Below, one piece after another: positions 8,084 to 16,211 of a stretch of DNA of 64,000 bases. The translations under genes and the position numbers were made by a program. Position 1 is the stretch's first letter; each line of letters starts with the position of its first letter. The notes below the pieces were generated by a model, which was not told the origin of the DNA, made no database searches, and saw nothing but the letters and a program-made list of their open reading frames with translations. This stretch comes from Allomeiothermus silvanus DSM 9946 (GTDB lineage Bacteria; Deinococcota; Deinococci; Deinococcales; Thermaceae), in the NCBI RefSeq assembly GCF_000092125.1, contig NC_014212.1, positions 2,690,279 through 2,754,278 of the forward strand. The letters are read 5' to 3'.

Positions 8084-10663
8084 ATGGCAAACAAAGGAAC
8101 TTTAGTCATCGTCGAATCCCCGGCCAAGGCCAAGAGCATCGCCAAGATGCTCGGGACCGGTTACGAGGTCAAAGCCAGCAAAGGCCATGTGGCCGACCTC
8201 CCTGAGCGCGATTTGGGAGTGGATGTCGAGCGGGATTTCGCTCCCGAATACGAGGTCAAGAAGGACAAAAAACCGGTGGTGGACGAACTCAAACGGGCCG
8301 CCAAGGGCAAGGATGTGCTGATCGCCACCGACCCTGACCGCGAGGGTGAAGCCATCGGCTGGCATGTGGCGCGGCTACTGGAGTTGGACCCCTCGAGGCC
8401 CATGCGCGTCGAGTTCCATGAGATTACTCCTAGAGTGGTACGCGAGGCTATCCGTAAACCCCGCCCTATCGACCAAAGCCTGGTGGATGCCCAGCAGGCC
8501 CGGCGCGTCCTCGACCGGCTGGTAGGGTATAACCTTTCTCCCTTACTGGCCCAAGAGTTTCGCCGCCGGGCGCTCTCCGCCGGGCGGGTGCAGTCGGTAG
8601 CCCTCCGCTTATTGGTTGAACGCGAAGCCGAGATCGAAGCTTTTGTTCCGCAGGAGTACTGGACGGTTGCGGGGCTATTTGAGAGCACTCAGGCCCGTTT
8701 TAAGGCCATGCTCTACAGCGTCGAAGGCGAGCGGGTGCAGACCGCCGAGAAGTTTCTCCTTACCGGTGAAGTCCAAACCCGCGAGGTAGTGGAGCGCATC
8801 CGGCAGGTTCCTCAGTGGCGGATCAGCAAGATCGACCGACGCGAACGAAGGCGCTCTCCAGCAGCTCCCTTCACCACCTCGACCTTGCAGCAAGCGGCCA
8901 GCGGACGCCTGGGCTGGACCGCAGGGCGCACCATGCGCGTCGCCCAAAGGCTTTACGAAGGTATTGACCTGCCCGAGGGCACGGTGGGCCTCATCACCTA
9001 TATGCGCACCGACTCGGTACGGGTCTCGCAGGAAGCCCTCGCAGAAGTGCGCAAGGTGATACCCCAGATGTTCGGGCAGCCCTATCTGCCCGATAAGCCC
9101 AACTTCTACAGCGCCAAGAAAACTGCGAGCACACAGGACGCCCACGAGGCCATCCGCCCAACCTCGCCCAGCCGCACCCCCGATTCGGTACGCTCGTATC
9201 TCAGCGAAGAGGAATACCGACTCTACGACCTGATCTGGCGGCGCTTTGTAGCTAGCCAGATGACCCCGGCGGTATTCGACCAAACCACGGTGACGGTGGA
9301 GGGCGGGGATTTCGTGTTTCGTGCCACGGGCTCGATCCTCAAGTTTGACGGCTTCTTGAAGGTCTGGGGCCGCGAATCCGAGGAGGAGGCCGACAACCTA
9401 CTGCCCCGCCTCGACGAAGGAAGCCCCGCTAGGCTCCTGGCCCTCGAGCCTGAACAGCACTTCACCGAGCCACCCCCCCGCTACACTGACGCCTCGCTGG
9501 TGAAGACCCTGGAGGAGCTGGGCATCGGGCGGCCTTCCACCTACGCCCCTACCATAGATACCCTGGAGAAGCGGCTGTACCTCGAGCGCAACGGAAAAAC
9601 CCTCAAACCTACCCCGCTCGGCAAGGACGTGGTGCGCTGGTTGGTGGAGAAGTTCCCCCGGGTAGTGGCCTACGACTTCACCGCCACCATGGAAGATCAC
9701 CTTGACCAGATCGAAGAGGGCAAGGTGCCCTGGCCTAAGGTGGTGCGCGAGTTCTATGAACCCTTCATGGAGGAGGTGAGCCGCCTGCCGCGCCGGACGT
9801 GCCCGGTTTGTGGCCGGCCGATGGAGGTGAAGGTGAGCCGCTTTGGGCAGTTCTTGGGCTGCACCGGTTATCCCGAGTGCCGCCACACCGAGCGGCTCGA
9901 GGCCAAGCGGGCCGCCGAGCCCATCGGTGAACCGTGCCCCAAGTGCCACCAGGGTGAGCTGGTGCGCCGCCACGGGCGCTACGGCAGCTTCATCAGCTGC
10001 AGCCGTTACCCCGAGTGCGACTACTCCCGCGACGAGGCCCCATCCACGGGCATAGAATGCCCCAAGTGCCACGCCGGGGAGATCGTGCAGAAGATCTCCA
10101 AGCGCGGCAAGCCCTACTACCGTTGCAATAACTGTGATTTCCTCTCCTTCGACAGGGTGCTCGAGTCCAGGTGCTCTATCTGCGGGTGGAACGAGATCCA
10201 AAAAGGACGCGACAAAACCGCCTGCTCCAACCCCGACTGCGAACGCTACGGCGGGCCAGACCTCAAGGCGCTTTCCGAGCGGCGGGGGAATGGGAAGGCC
10301 ACCCCACCCCGCTTCGCGGCGAAAGAAGCATCTCGCTCGGCTCGGCGAAACCACGCCACGAACGCTAAACGCAAAACGCTAAGCGCGAAAGGGTCGAACG
10401 CTGACGGCAAAAAGAAAAAAGCTACCCAGACGAGCAACAAGCCTGCGGCCTGGAAGGACCTCGAGCCCTTCCTAGCGCGGCTAAACCTACCCGCCCAAGA
10501 AGCCGAGATAGTACGGCGTACCCAAGGGCAGCAGAAGGCAGTTCCCGAAGCCGCTAAAGCCCTGAACCTACCTGAAAACGAAGCCCTCACCCTCTTCCGC
10601 AAGGGCATGTTCAAGCTGCGCATGGCCTACGGGCGCAGCAAGAAGGAAGCCGTTACCGCCTGA
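8084..10663 (+). CDS. topA: DNA topoisomerase I
   Basis: This 859-residue type IA topoisomerase relaxes negative supercoils. It starts at MANKGTLVIVESPAKAKS, which is the conserved N-terminus; the frame stays open upstream into the sugar operon but that part is not coding. A Toprim domain includes ATDPDREGEAIGWH near residue 83. The active-site Tyr is in GLITYMRTDS near residue 306. Four Cys4 zinc ribbons follow from about residue 570 (CPVCG, CPKCHQGE, CPKCHAGE, CSICGW). A Lys/Ala-rich linker and a small helical C-terminal domain end the protein. The linker DNA near 10350-10400 is oddly repetitive. Confidence 0.96.
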   Translation: MANKGTLVIVESPAKAKSIAKMLGTGYEVKASKGHVADLPERDLGVDVERDFAPEYEVKKDKKPVVDELKRAAKGKDVLIATDPDREGEAIGWHVARLLELDPSRPMRVEFHEITPRVVREAIRKPRPIDQSLVDAQQARRVLDRLVGYNLSPLLAQEFRRRALSAGRVQSVALRLLVEREAEIEAFVPQEYWTVAGLFESTQARFKAMLYSVEGERVQTAEKFLLTGEVQTREVVERIRQVPQWRISKIDRRERRRSPAAPFTTSTLQQAASGRLGWTAGRTMRVAQRLYEGIDLPEGTVGLITYMRTDSVRVSQEALAEVRKVIPQMFGQPYLPDKPNFYSAKKTASTQDAHEAIRPTSPSRTPDSVRSYLSEEEYRLYDLIWRRFVASQMTPAVFDQTTVTVEGGDFVFRATGSILKFDGFLKVWGRESEEEADNLLPRLDEGSPARLLALEPEQHFTEPPPRYTDASLVKTLEELGIGRPSTYAPTIDTLEKRLYLERNGKTLKPTPLGKDVVRWLVEKFPRVVAYDFTATMEDHLDQIEEGKVPWPKVVREFYEPFMEEVSRLPRRTCPVCGRPMEVKVSRFGQFLGCTGYPECRHTERLEAKRAAEPIGEPCPKCHQGELVRRHGRYGSFISCSRYPECDYSRDEAPSTGIECPKCHAGEIVQKISKRGKPYYRCNNCDFLSFDRVLESRCSICGWNEIQKGRDKTACSNPDCERYGGPDLKALSERRGNGKATPPRFAAKEASRSARRNHATNAKRKTLSAKGSNADGKKKKATQTSNKPAAWKDLEPFLARLNLPAQEAEIVRRTQGQQKAVPEAAKALNLPENEALTLFRKGMFKLRMAYGRSKKEAVTA

Positions 10664-10700
10664 GTAGGGCTCCCTCTGTCGCGGCACAGCTAGGAAAAAC

Positions 10701-10961
10701 GTGAAACTTCACCTGATCCGTCTTTGCAAAGCCCAAGGCGAAGCCCGCTTCCCCGGCGTGGAAGGGTTTCGCGCTTACTACCTGCAAAAACCCGAGGACG
10801 TGCACGAACCCCGGATGTACCTGGTGCTAGAAGGCGAAGTAGTAGTAGACCTCCCCGAGGGCAACTACTTGCACCTGCGCCGGGGCGAGGCGGCCTACTT
10901 GCCCGCCGAACACAAGATCACCCCCATCGACCCTAGCGTAGTCGCGGTATGGAAGCCTTAG
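10701..10961 (+). CDS. Small cupin-like protein
   Basis: This 86-residue protein fits one cupin beta-barrel. YLVLEGEVVVDLPEG matches the turn of cupin motif 1, and LRRGEAAYLPAEHKI matches motif 2 with one His. The metal-binding His set is incomplete, so it may bind a small ligand without catalysis. Its end overlaps the LysE-type gene by 13 bp, suggesting translational coupling, and it follows topA by 37 bp. No enzyme function should be assigned. Confidence 0.7.
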   Translation: MKLHLIRLCKAQGEARFPGVEGFRAYYLQKPEDVHEPRMYLVLEGEVVVDLPEGNYLHLRRGEAAYLPAEHKITPIDPSVVAVWKP

Positions 10962-11524
10962 TTCTGGGGTTGACCTTAGGGCTTTGGGCGGGGGTGAACC
11001 CTGGCCCGTTGACTTTGCTGGTAATCCGCCAAGCCCTCAGCCACGGAGCCCGACCTGCCCTGATGGCCTCCTTAGCCCCACTGCTGACCGATTCCGCAGC
11101 GATTGTGCTGGCATTTTTCCTGGCTCGAGAGCTTCCTCAAGGCCTCACCCGTGCGCTCGAGGCTGCAGGCGGGGTCTTCTTGCTTTACCTGGGCTACAAA
11201 GGCTTACGGGGGCAAGCCACGCTCGATAGCGCGCCCCATACCTCCACCCAAAGCCTGCGCGATGCGGTAATCGTGAACCTTACCAACCCCCATATGTACT
11301 TGTTCTGGTTTACAGTGGGACTTTCTCAGCTCAAACGCCCGTTACCGGAGCCGCTATGGTTCATCCTGGGTTTCTACCCGGCTATCGTCGGCAGCAAGGC
11401 TCTCATCGCCCTCACGGTAGCGAGGGTACGCCAGGCAACCTGGACTCAGCCCCTAGCTCGGTACTCCAACGTCTTGCTGTTAGCTCTCGGCAGTTATTTG
11501 CTCTTCCTGAGCGCGCGCCCGTAG
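10949..11524 (+). CDS. LysE/RhtB-family exporter
   Basis: This 191-residue membrane protein has about six hydrophobic segments. The family opening is GLTLGLWAGVNPGPLTLLVI near residue 5, with the NPGP motif. LYLGYKGLRG near residue 70 and NLTNPHMYLFWF near residue 107 are also typical. Members export amino acids or similar small metabolites. It is coupled to the preceding cupin gene by a 13-bp overlap, so a shared ligand is possible. Its 3' end overlaps the convergent NYN gene by 45 bp. Confidence 0.85.
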   Translation: MEALVLGLTLGLWAGVNPGPLTLLVIRQALSHGARPALMASLAPLLTDSAAIVLAFFLARELPQGLTRALEAAGGVFLLYLGYKGLRGQATLDSAPHTSTQSLRDAVIVNLTNPHMYLFWFTVGLSQLKRPLPEPLWFILGFYPAIVGSKALIALTVARVRQATWTQPLARYSNVLLLALGSYLLFLSARP

Positions 11525-12025
11525 CCGTTCCCAGGGCAGCTCATCGAGCGGGAAGAAACGGTCAGCCTGCTGGGCCAAGCGGTGCGAAGAGAGGGCCTGG
11601 AAGGTAGAGTTTTCTACCTGTTTGCCCATATCCTGGATCACCTTGACTACGTCGGCGAAGTCCCCATCGCCCGATACCAACACCGCTACGTCGTAGGCAT
11701 TGGCGTAGGCCAGCTTGAGCAGGTCGATGGCGATCTGGATATCCACCCCTTTTTCCACAAAACCCTCGCCCCGGCGCTCGAGCCTTCCCAGCCGTACTGC
11801 CACATAAGGAACCCGCTTCAAGTAATTGAGAAAACTCTGGTGGGCCTTGGCCGCAGGATCTTCGACGGGCAAGGGGGCATTATAGTAATAGGCCCGCAAG
11901 AGCTTGCGCCCGGCTACCAGGGTCTCGATGAACTGCACAAAGTCAAGCCGGTAATCAGAGCTTAGGCTGGATACGAGCCCTTTATAAAGATTGCTTCCAT
12001 CTATAAATACCGCTACCCGTTCCAT
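11480..12025 (-). CDS. NYN-domain (LabA/DUF88-type) putative ribonuclease
   Basis: This 181-residue protein is an almost bare NYN domain of the PIN-like nuclease fold. The first strand carries VAVFIDGSNLYKG with the catalytic Asp. GVDIQIAIDLLKLAY near residue 95 and LVSGDGDFADVVKVIQ near 115 supply further acidic residues. Such proteins are predicted to cut RNA. The ATG has GAGGTG upstream. A TATAGT box lies 20 bp before the start, and a further promoter lies at 12177-12205 next to ISB copy 1. The 3' end overlaps the convergent exporter gene. Confidence 0.85.
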   Translation of the reverse strand: MERVAVFIDGSNLYKGLVSSLSSDYRLDFVQFIETLVAGRKLLRAYYYNAPLPVEDPAAKAHQSFLNYLKRVPYVAVRLGRLERRGEGFVEKGVDIQIAIDLLKLAYANAYDVAVLVSGDGDFADVVKVIQDMGKQVENSTFQALSSHRLAQQADRFFPLDELPWERLRARAQEEQITAES

Positions 12026-12045
12026 ATGTATACACCTCGCTTTTT

Positions 12046-12051
12046 ACTATA
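12046..12051 (-). promoter_or_regulatory. Proximal -10-like box before the NYN gene
   Basis: On the minus strand TATAGT lies 20 bp upstream of the NYN start codon. There is no clear -35 at 17 bp, so this is weaker than the upstream promoter at 12177-12205. Confidence 0.3.
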
Positions 12052-12106
12052 GGCGGGAAGAGATGAGAACGTTTCGCTCCCAGGGCGGGATGAACGAAGA
12101 GGATAA

Positions 12107-12172
12107 ACCACCGTTGCTGTGCCCAACGGTGGTGCAGTATAACTGATCAAGACGCTTTGCCCCTGAGGGCAA
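12107..12172 (-). ncRNA. Candidate structured leader or small RNA
   Basis: Downstream of the promoter at 12177-12205 the minus strand holds two hairpins. TTGCCC/GGGCAA (12157-12172) starts at the expected transcription start. ACCACCGTTG/CAACGGTGGT (12107-12133) has a perfect 10-bp stem followed by TTTATCC. The second may end a short transcript of about 70 nt or attenuate the NYN gene. No known RNA family is recognised. Confidence 0.3.
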
Positions 12173-12176
12173 GCTG

Positions 12177-12205
12177 AGTGTAACACGGCTTACTCCTGAG
12201 CGCAA
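12177..12205 (-). promoter_or_regulatory. Promoter directly next to ISB copy 1
   Basis: On the minus strand TTGCGC (12200-12205), 17 bp, then TACACT (12177-12182) form a plausible housekeeping promoter pointing to the NYN gene. The 5-bp target duplication of ISB copy 1 (12206-12210) touches the -35 box directly. Confidence 0.55.
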
Positions 12206-12210
12206 GATGA

Positions 12211-13349
12211 TGTAATCGGTCAACACATTTGAGACTCTTTGAGGAACCGACTCCTCTTGCATCTTAGCCAAAAACTCCAGCGGAGCAAGACCCCCCAGGG
12301 CCATGTGAGGCCTTCGGCGGTTGTAGTAGTCCAGGTAGGTATCCAGCTCTGCCTGCAGCTCGCTGAGCGGGGTGGGCAAAGGCCGGGTGTAGAACTCCTC
12401 CTTGAAGGTCCGCTGCATCCGCTCCACGTGACCATTGAGTTTAGGACTCCTCGGCGGTAGCACAAACAAGGCAATCCCCAGAGCACAGCAGGCCTCCTCA
12501 AACTCGGCCATGAACTCGCTGCCCCCATCCACCTGGATGGCCCGGATGGGAAAAGGGGCCCTGGCCAGAAGCAAGGACAAGAACCCCTCAGAAAGCTTAG
12601 CCGTGGCCCGGCTGTGCACCTCCGCCAGGACAAACCGGCTATGGAGGTCAATCGCCGAGAAGTGCTTGACCATGCTTCCCGGTCCTAAGGTCAGGGTGAG
12701 GGTGTCCACCTGGACCAGGTCCCCAGGAGCCCTGGCCTCGTATCCTCGGGGCTTCCTTTTGGCGTAGGGCCGGTTTACCCTTCGCTTTAGCTTCCCTCTT
12801 TGAGTCCGGGCCAGGTAGCCGGCCACGCTCTCGATACGTCGGTGCTTCTCCAGGTAGGCCAGGATGCGCCCCACCGTGCGTTCGCTCATCTGGAAACCCT
12901 CCTTGCGGAGGGTAAGCCAGATGGACCAGCGTCCCCAGGTGGGGTTTTCCTTGCGGAGAGTTTCTATTCTAATGAGCAGCCCTGGGGTCCAGTGGACCTT
13001 TGTGCGCAGTGCTTAGGGCGGCGGGAGCGGGGTTTGAGTCCAGCCAGGCCCTTTTCTTTTAGGGCTTTTTGCCAGCGGTGGTAGGTGGCCCGGCTGATCC
13101 CGACCAGGTCCTGGATCTCCTTCCAGCTCTTTTTACTTTCACGCAGGGCTTTGACCAGTCGGAGCTTGCGCAGACGTTCCTGGACCTCTGGGTCGCTTGC
13201 GTTGGCCTCGGCCAGCCTCTGTGCTTGTCTAGCGCCTCTCCATATCTCTCGGCCAACGGTGGTAAACTGCACCTGGGGAACCTCCTTTCCTGGTCGGTTC
13301 CCCTCTTTTTATCCCAGCTTAGAGTCTCACATGTGTTTGTCCGGGTTCA
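12211..13349 (-). mobile_element. ISB copy 1 (IS481-type), 1139 bp, frameshifted
   Basis: The left end TGTAATCGGTCAACACATTT and the right end, read on the complement as TGAACCCGGACAAACACATG, are imperfect inverted repeats. The flanking duplication GATGA is at 12206-12210 and 13350-13354. It is 1 bp shorter than the copies at 27946 and 41269 because one G is missing at about 13011, inside the transposase gene. The element lies 5 bp beyond the stop of the 89-residue gene at 13360. Confidence 0.9.
12213..13272 (-). pseudogene. ISB transposase, inactivated by a 1-bp deletion
   Basis: This is the same transposase as at 27946-29008 but split by a deletion: here GCAGTGCTTAGG replaces GCAGGTGCTTAGG near 13011. 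The N-terminal helix-turn-helix part (SWKEIQDLVGISRATYHRW) runs for about 100 codons and stops early. The rve core with its Asp, Asp and Glu (VQVDTLTL, IQVDGGSEF, NGHVERMQRTF) remains open in another frame. The copy is probably dead on its own but could be mobilised by the intact copies. The GTG start at 13272 has AAGGAGG upstream. Confidence 0.88.
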
Positions 13350-13359
13350 GATGAGGATC

Positions 13360-13629
13360 TTAATCCTGAAGGGCTTTGAGAAAGCGCTTCCTCATGGTCT
13401 CTGCCGGGAAGAGTCCGTTCTTAATCCGCTGCCTCACCCTGGGATTTTTTCCAACTACTCCCCGAGCGGAAAGCTCGAGGGCTACCCTTTCCAGCGCTTC
13501 TCCAACGTCAGGGGTGGAGGGGTAAAACTTCTCCGAGCGCAGACGGCCCAGCGGGTCGAAGAGGTCCACCTGCACTACCACCCGGCCCTCCTCCTTCCAA
13601 TAGATCACCTGGTCGAGCCGCCAATCCAC
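13360..13629 (-). CDS. Small conserved-looking protein of unknown function
   Basis: This 89-residue basic protein opens with a beta-rich half (LDQVIYWKEEGRVVVQVDLF) and ends in a basic helical tail (NPRVRQRIKNGLFPAETMRK). A GTG start at 13629 is the most likely. It has no membrane segment or cysteine motif. It lies on the same strand as the putative peptidase gene upstream but behind a terminator-like hairpin. ISB copy 1 is inserted 5 bp past its stop codon. I do not recognise the family. Confidence 0.55.
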   Translation of the reverse strand: MDWRLDQVIYWKEEGRVVVQVDLFDPLGRLRSEKFYPSTPDVGEALERVALELSARGVVGKNPRVRQRIKNGLFPAETMRKRFLKALQD

Positions 13630-13645
13630 GAAAACAGCCTAACTC

Positions 13646-13660
13646 GCCCCGAACCGGGGC
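13646..13660. terminator. Hairpin between the 89-aa gene and the putative peptidase
   Basis: GCCCCG-AAC-CGGGGC is a strong stem. An adjoining GTAGGGG-AT-CCCCC palindrome begins at 13664 and overlaps the stop of the gene at 13678. Together they look like the transcription end of the putative peptidase gene. Confidence 0.5.
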
Positions 13661-13677
13661 TTTGTAGGGGATCCCCC

Positions 13678-14577
13678 CTACCCAAAATATCCCGACTCCT
13701 GCACGATCTCCCGCCAGGAGGTGTACGTAGCTTCCGCCGCGGTGCGCCCGGTGCGCTTTAGGTAAGCCCGCACCACCTGGTAACCGAGCGTATACCCCGC
13801 GTAATCGGGCATCCCTTGCTTGGGGTAACCGAACTGTTCCGCCGCCCAGTCACCAAAGATGTAGCCGCGCAGGGTGTCGAAGCCGGTGGTCTCGAGCGCC
13901 TCCTGGAAGCGGGGCTTGACCGCTTCGATCTGCTCGGGGGTGAGCGCGGCGGAGTAAGGGCCCACCAAGCTCGCATCGCCCACCACCTCCACCCCGAAAG
14001 CTTCAGCCAGCCCCTCGGCCACCATGTACTGCCCCACCGTGGTCTGGGGGGTCCAGGGCTCGTACTTGAAGCGCACGATGTGGTTGAGTTCGTGGGCCGC
14101 TGCGACCGGCAGACGGGGCGAGCCGACCGGGTTGGGCCAGCCCATCACCAGAGCGAAACCGGGCTGCTGGGCTCCGGTGTAAGCCCCGTACTCGAGCCGC
14201 AGGATCCGCAGGCTACCCAAGAGAAGGGTGAACCGCACCGGCTCTAGCTCGATGCCGTGGGCGGCGGGGTCGAGCGTTTGCAGGGCCTTCTCGATGGCGG
14301 CCACACAAGCTGGCCAGGTTCCCTCACGCTCAAAGACCCGGAGGGCCTCGAGCCCCGCCTCGATATCGTCCTCGGGGCTGTAGAAACCCCAAGCCCGGGC
14401 AATAGCGAGGGCCGGGTCGACCCCAGGATCGGTCGGGGGCATTCGATGCAAGAAAGGTTTCCAGAAGTCGCTCAAGGGCTCTATCACCCGTTCGCGGAAG
14501 ACCTCGAGCCTGCTCCCTACCGGAGCCTGCAAAGCGGCCCGCTGACCGGCCAATGCATTGATGGGAATAATCGGCAT
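13678..14577 (-). CDS. Putative Zn-dependent protease (DUF2268-like)
   Basis: This 299-residue protein has the zinc-site motif AAHELNHIVRFKYEPW near residue 165, an HExxH variant, followed by EGLAEAFGVEVVG with a possible third ligand. The pattern fits the DUF2268 family of predicted zinc proteases. There is no signal peptide, so it is probably cytosolic. The ATG at 14575-14577 is preceded by GGAGGTGGTGAT, a near-perfect ribosome-binding site, so the longer open frame to 14649 is not used. It diverges from the MerR-type regulator, whose start is 127 bp away, suggesting possible control by it. Confidence 0.75.
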   Translation of the reverse strand: MPIIPINALAGQRAALQAPVGSRLEVFRERVIEPLSDFWKPFLHRMPPTDPGVDPALAIARAWGFYSPEDDIEAGLEALRVFEREGTWPACVAAIEKALQTLDPAAHGIELEPVRFTLLLGSLRILRLEYGAYTGAQQPGFALVMGWPNPVGSPRLPVAAAHELNHIVRFKYEPWTPQTTVGQYMVAEGLAEAFGVEVVGDASLVGPYSAALTPEQIEAVKPRFQEALETTGFDTLRGYIFGDWAAEQFGYPKQGMPDYAGYTLGYQVVRAYLKRTGRTAAEATYTSWREIVQESGYFG

Positions 14578-14704
14578 ATCACCACCTCCGAAGAGCAAGG
14601 GTAAAGTCTCTAGTTGCTGGAGAGTCAAGGCGTCTTCGGTTCTGACCAAACGGCATATGACTCACCCGAATCAGGCTAAACTCTTCAGTAGCTCGAGGGT
14701 CAAG

Positions 14705-15672
14705 ATGCAACAGGGTCTGTATACGATTGGCGAGGTCTCCAAGCTGAGCGGGCTGCCGGTGCAGACCATTCGCTACTACTCGGACATCGGGGTGCTGCCC
14801 TCCTCGGGGGTCACGGAGGCCGGTTACCGGCTCTACTCGGAGGCCGACTGCGCCCGGCTCGAGTTGGTGCGCACCCTGCGCGGGGTAGGCTTCGACCTCA
14901 AGACCATCACCGGTCTCCTCAACGGCGAACTCGGGCCGGTGGACGCGGTGAGGCTCCAGATCGAAGCCCTGGAGGTTCAGGTGCGGGCATTGAAGCGGCA
15001 ACAAACGCTCTTGAACGCCGTCCTGCAAACCGATGAAACCACCTTGCTAACCCGCCTGAACCGGATGCAGACCCTGGCCAAGCTGGATAAGCTCGAGCGC
15101 GAACACTTTCTGGCCCAGCACGTCCGGCGCGGCTTGGGTGGCGGGCAGGGGGATCCGACAGTGTGGCGGGCCGCCGTCCTCGATCTTCCGGAGGAGATGA
15201 GCGAAGCCCAACTGGAAGCCTGGCTCGAGCTAGCCGAGATCGCCTCCGACCCAAGTTTTCAGCAGGGGCTCCAGAACCAGACCCAAGCCTTTAGCCAGCT
15301 CGAGCGGCTGGACTGGGCAAAATGGAAAAAAGTCAACGACAGGCGACAAAAGCCGCTATCGAAGCGGTGCAGACAGGCCTTTCTCCGGGAGGGCAACAAG
15401 CGCAGAAAATCATCGGAAAGTGGGTAGCGGGATTAGCTCGAGCCATGCAGCGCAAAAATGACAAGCGCTTTGCTGCTTGGCTGCTCGGGCGCTTCGAAAC
15501 CACCACCGACCCCCGGATGGATCGCTACTGGGGGCTCATCGCGGTGCTCAAAGGGTGGACCTACACCCCCGACTACGCAAAGGCCTATGGCTGGCTGCTC
15601 GAAGGGCTGCGCCAACACATCACCCCGGTGAAACCAACAACGATATCGCACCGAAGCACCCGTAAAGGGTGA
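14705..15672 (+). pseudogene. MerR-family regulator with TipA-like C-terminal domain, frameshifted
   Basis: The N-terminal 70 residues are a MerR winged helix (YTIGEVSKLSGLPVQTIRYY, then GYRLYSEADCARLELVRTLR), followed by a coiled-coil dimerisation helix. The first frame continues to 15427, but after about residue 208 it becomes basic nonsense. The sensible continuation (EAVQTGLSPGGQQAQKII, then RMDRYWGLIAVLKGW) runs in the +1 frame to 15672. The switch falls at six A residues (15326-15331). Either the gene is broken, the sequence lost a base, or slippage makes the full protein. It diverges from the HELNH-type peptidase gene. Confidence 0.7.
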
Positions 15673-15727
15673 GGGAGAGTCAAGGGGCAGATCTGCGGCC
15701 AACTATTGCCACACCATAGCCAAAAGA

Positions 15728-15745
15728 AGGGCGACCCATCGCCCT
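15728..15745. terminator. Bidirectional terminator-like hairpin
   Basis: AGGGCGA-CCCA-TCGCCCT lies between the convergent MerR-type gene and the peptidase C-terminal fragment. There is no long U-tract on either side. Confidence 0.4.
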
Positions 15746-15771
15746 AGGAAATGGCCAAGCATCCGACAGGA

Positions 15772-16205
15772 TCAGCGCTTGATTTCCTGGCGCAAGGTAT
15801 TGATCCCATCCGAGAGCACTACCTCGAAGACCCCACCCGCCGGGAGCCCTCGGGTGGAAACGCGGACCGAGCCGCCTTCTTGCCACAGGGCCAAGGTGGT
15901 GCGCTGGGCCCCTAGATGGGCCACCGAGAGGTGGTGATAGGCGACGGAGTTCCAGGAGAGGAAGAGGCTCTCCCCTTCCTCGCGAAGTTGGAGGTTGGAC
16001 GCAGTCTGGAGCTTGACCCCCGCCTCGAGCCGGGCCAGCGACACCCCACCCCGGCGCACCTCGAGCGCCTTCAGTACCCCCGGATCAGCCACCGTAAAAA
16101 CAAACTGCTCCAGGGTCTGAGGGGCGGAGGCGGGCATGGCCTGGAAGTGCCCGGTGTGCTCATCGTGGTTGGGCATCACGATGGCGGTCTGGGTGGCAAA
16201 AGGAA
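15772..16205 (-). pseudogene. C-terminal fragment of the split metallopeptidase gene
   Basis: This is the 3' part of the gene whose 5' part is at 19168-20421. The residues after the IS junction (ATQTAIVMPNHDEHTGHF onward) form a beta-rich domain that ends in DGINTLRQEIKR. Removing ISA copy 2 and one AGGAA duplication joins GMREIP directly to FATQTAIVM in frame. The fragment therefore has no start of its own. It is probably a domain trailing the protease of about 560 residues. Confidence 0.85.
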
Positions 16206-16211
16206 TAGGAC

